From contig CAYYEM010000002.1 of the NCBI GenBank assembly GCA_964470915.1, forward strand, positions 1 to 64,000: a stretch of DNA of 64,000 nt. Direction: 5' to 3'. The position numbers were made by a program, and so were the translations under genes. Positions 62,614 through 64,000 of the stretch are shown here, piece after piece. Every line of letters begins with the position of its first letter. Positions within the stretch are counted from its first letter, which is position 1. Origin of the DNA: CAYPXN01 sp964470915. GTDB taxonomy: Bacteria; UBA10199; JADFYH01. The notes beneath the pieces are model-generated. The model was not told the origin of the DNA, made no database searches, and was given only the letters and a program-made list of their open reading frames with translations.

Positions 62614-62799
62614 ATGAGCACTCCCAACCGTTTAGAAAGCCATTGGAAAGAATTAAAACCCATGATTCTCAAGAAGTGGGATCGTCTTACTGAATCAGAT
62701 TTGGATTATATTGATGCAGAGTTTGATCGTTTGGTGGATCTGGTGAAGCAGCGCTACGATGGCCCTGTAAAAACTATTTCTGAAGAGATTATTCGTTAT
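62614..62799 (+). CDS. CsbD-family protein (C-terminus in gap)
   Basis: 62 residues are readable from the ATG at 62614. The sequence RLESHWKELKPMILKKWDRL then LTESDLDYIDAEFDRLVDLV fits the CsbD/YjbJ stress-response family, normally 60-70 residues, so almost all of the gene is visible. Helical, charged, cytoplasmic and of unknown biochemical role. It starts 7 bases after the subtilisin gene stop without a clear SD. The stop codon lies in the gap. Confidence 0.75.
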
Positions 62800-62899
62800 N
62801 NNNNNNNNNNNNNNNNNNNNNNNNNNNNNNNNNNNNNNNNNNNNNNNNNNNNNNNNNNNNNNNNNNNNNNNNNNNNNNNNNNNNNNNNNNNNNNNNNNN
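62800..62899. other. Assembly gap (100 N)
   Basis: 100 N. It hides the end of the CsbD gene and the C-terminus of the amidohydrolase. Confidence 0.98.
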
Positions 62900-64000
62900 T
62901 ACTTTTCTTAAAAGCTCGGGTCCGCCTTTTTGGACTGTCTGGTCGATGACATTTTCGAGCGTCGTATTTTCAGGAATTTCTAAGCTTATAAAATCTGCCA
63001 GTTTTCCCTTTTCAAGAGAGCCAATTTCCTTTTGTAAACCCAGATTGTGGGCTCCTCCTAGCGTTGCCATCATGAGTATATGCTGAGGATTGATATGCTC
63101 AGATTCATTTGCATGCAGTTCCTTTATTTTTCTCATTTCATCCCAAATGGAAAGAGTTGAGTTGCAAGCCATACTATCACTGCCAATTCCAGTAGGAATT
63201 TTATGAGCGATGATTTTAGCTAAGGGCGCTTGTCCTAAGCGCAGAGTGCTGTCAGCTTTAGGTGTATAAATAATAGAGGAGCCTGAATTAGCAATGAGGG
63301 CCAAGTCAGTAGGACCCATGTGAACGCATCCTACTAAAGCGGGTTTGATTTGCAGAAAGTCAATGCCATGCAGATATTGGATCGGAGTTTTTTGATGAGG
63401 TGGAGGTAATTTGTCGCCCCAGCCGATATAAGGAAAAAGAAGGTTCGCGATATCGCCTTTGGAGTCATAAAAAAATTCCATTTCCGCAAAGCTTTGACTG
63501 CAGTGGATTTGCAGAGGAATTTGTAAAGTCTTGAGATGTTGATAAAAAATTTTCAGTAAATTTTTTGATAAAGTGTAAGGCGCAAAAGGAGCGAGGCCGA
63601 CTTTAATTTTAGGATGATCCGCATTCATGATTTCGTCGACGTAAGCAAGGGCCGACTCAAAGCGATCTTGAGTAATTTTTTGATTGATGTTCATTACTTC
63701 AGCATAGGTGACGATTCTTAAATTTGAGTTTTCATAACTTGGAAAGGCCCCATCAAAGGAAGTAAGATCCCCTACACAAGTAATGCCCATTTGTCGGAGA
63801 CTTCTAAGTCCTTCCTCGAGTGCGCTTCTTTTGTCTTCAGGTTTTAAACTGTCTTGATATTTTGAGGTGGCAATGAGCCATCTTACAAAATTTGCTTCTC
63901 CCGATGGATCTGCGTAATCTAAGGAATGGTAAGCTTCTGCACGAGAAAGCTCTAAGTGAGTATGAGCATTAACCAAGCCAGGTAATAAAATAGATTCATC
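62900..64000 (-). CDS. Metal-dependent amidohydrolase (nucleoside/futalosine deaminase type), both ends cut
   Basis: About 366 residues are readable; the frame is open both to the gap and to the window end (LLPGLVNAHTHLELS continues upstream of the first Met). Metal-binding H-x-H in NAHTHLELS, further ligands in IHCSQSFAEMEFF and VHMGPTDLAL, and Asp in GIGSDSMACNSTLS. The C-terminus has GSLEKGKLADF, typical of the ATZ/TRZ amidohydrolase group. This group includes S-adenosylhomocysteine, 5'-methylthioadenosine and aminofutalosine deaminases. Which of these it is cannot be told; the aminofutalosine type (menaquinone route) is a reasonable guess. Confidence 0.82.

Noticed and set aside
1..64000. 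tRNA or rRNA genes
   Set aside because: I found no T-loop/acceptor pairs or rRNA-like conserved stretches in the intergenic regions when reading both strands; a tRNAscan-type search would settle this.

Overview
The window is AT-rich (roughly 40% GC by eye), densely packed bacterial chromosome in draft form: six runs of exactly 100 N (8692, 42490, 44952, 55251, 56764, 62800) are scaffold gaps of unknown true length, and reading frames that cross them are not real genes. LL-diaminopimelate aminotransferase, HpnH (hopanoid side chain), an AidB-like dehydrogenase, many lipoproteins, MYXO-CTERM-like C-terminal anchors and sigma-54 promoters suggest a Gram-negative deltaproteobacterium-like lineage (Myxococcota/Bdellovibrionota/UBA10199-like). 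This placement is inference.

The main theme is carbon assimilation. Between about 11.9 and 53.3 kb lie all the signature enzymes of the ethylmalonyl-CoA pathway: crotonyl-CoA carboxylase/reductase (ccr), ethylmalonyl/methylmalonyl-CoA epimerase (mce), ethylmalonyl-CoA mutase (ecm), methylsuccinyl-CoA dehydrogenase (mcd), mesaconyl-CoA hydratase (mch) and malyl/methylmalyl-CoA lyase (mcl). A three-part biotin carboxylase (carboxyltransferase, biotin carboxylase, separate BCCP), a methylmalonyl-CoA mutase large subunit and an ACT-domain malic enzyme complete the route from acetyl-CoA to glyoxylate, succinyl-CoA and pyruvate. The genes are not one operon. They are spread over about 41 kb and separated by unrelated or lineage-specific genes.

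Layout. 1-5994: dapL, a desaturase, an M18 aminopeptidase, small membrane proteins, an M23 peptidase. 6005-8540: accessory patch with the mobile mystery protein A/B pair (HTH plus Fic) under palindromic operators, small orphan proteins and a DUF4145-like protein. 8518-11443: kinase srkA beside a gap, two small secreted proteins, an alpha/beta hydrolase. 11440-41128: carboxylase operon and the ethylmalonyl-CoA genes, with a TPR protein, an ABC ATPase, a beta-helix protein, a PHB-depolymerase-like esterase, a DUF4143 ATPase and a 1.2-kDa-residue-scale (1171 aa) lipoprotein between them. 41153-46624: thioesterase, ferritin-like protein, Bcp peroxiredoxin, an AMP-forming ligase carrying an in-frame repeat, and a vWA lipoprotein. 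46711-50073: an inverted-repeat control region, a two-component system and a lipoprotein. 50273-64000: an orphan coiled-coil protein, mcmA, hemerythrin, di-heme peroxidase, hpnH, a SUMF1-domain protein, a subtilisin, a CsbD protein and an amidohydrolase.

Two features are less expected. First, several lineage-specific orphan genes have sigma-54 (-24/-12) promoters, two of them near consensus, suggesting a co-regulated set. Second, dispersed palindromic repeats are frequent: a REP family, larger hairpin elements, one element translated in frame inside a ligase, another apparently translated inside a hemerythrin, and one REP nested inside a larger repeat.
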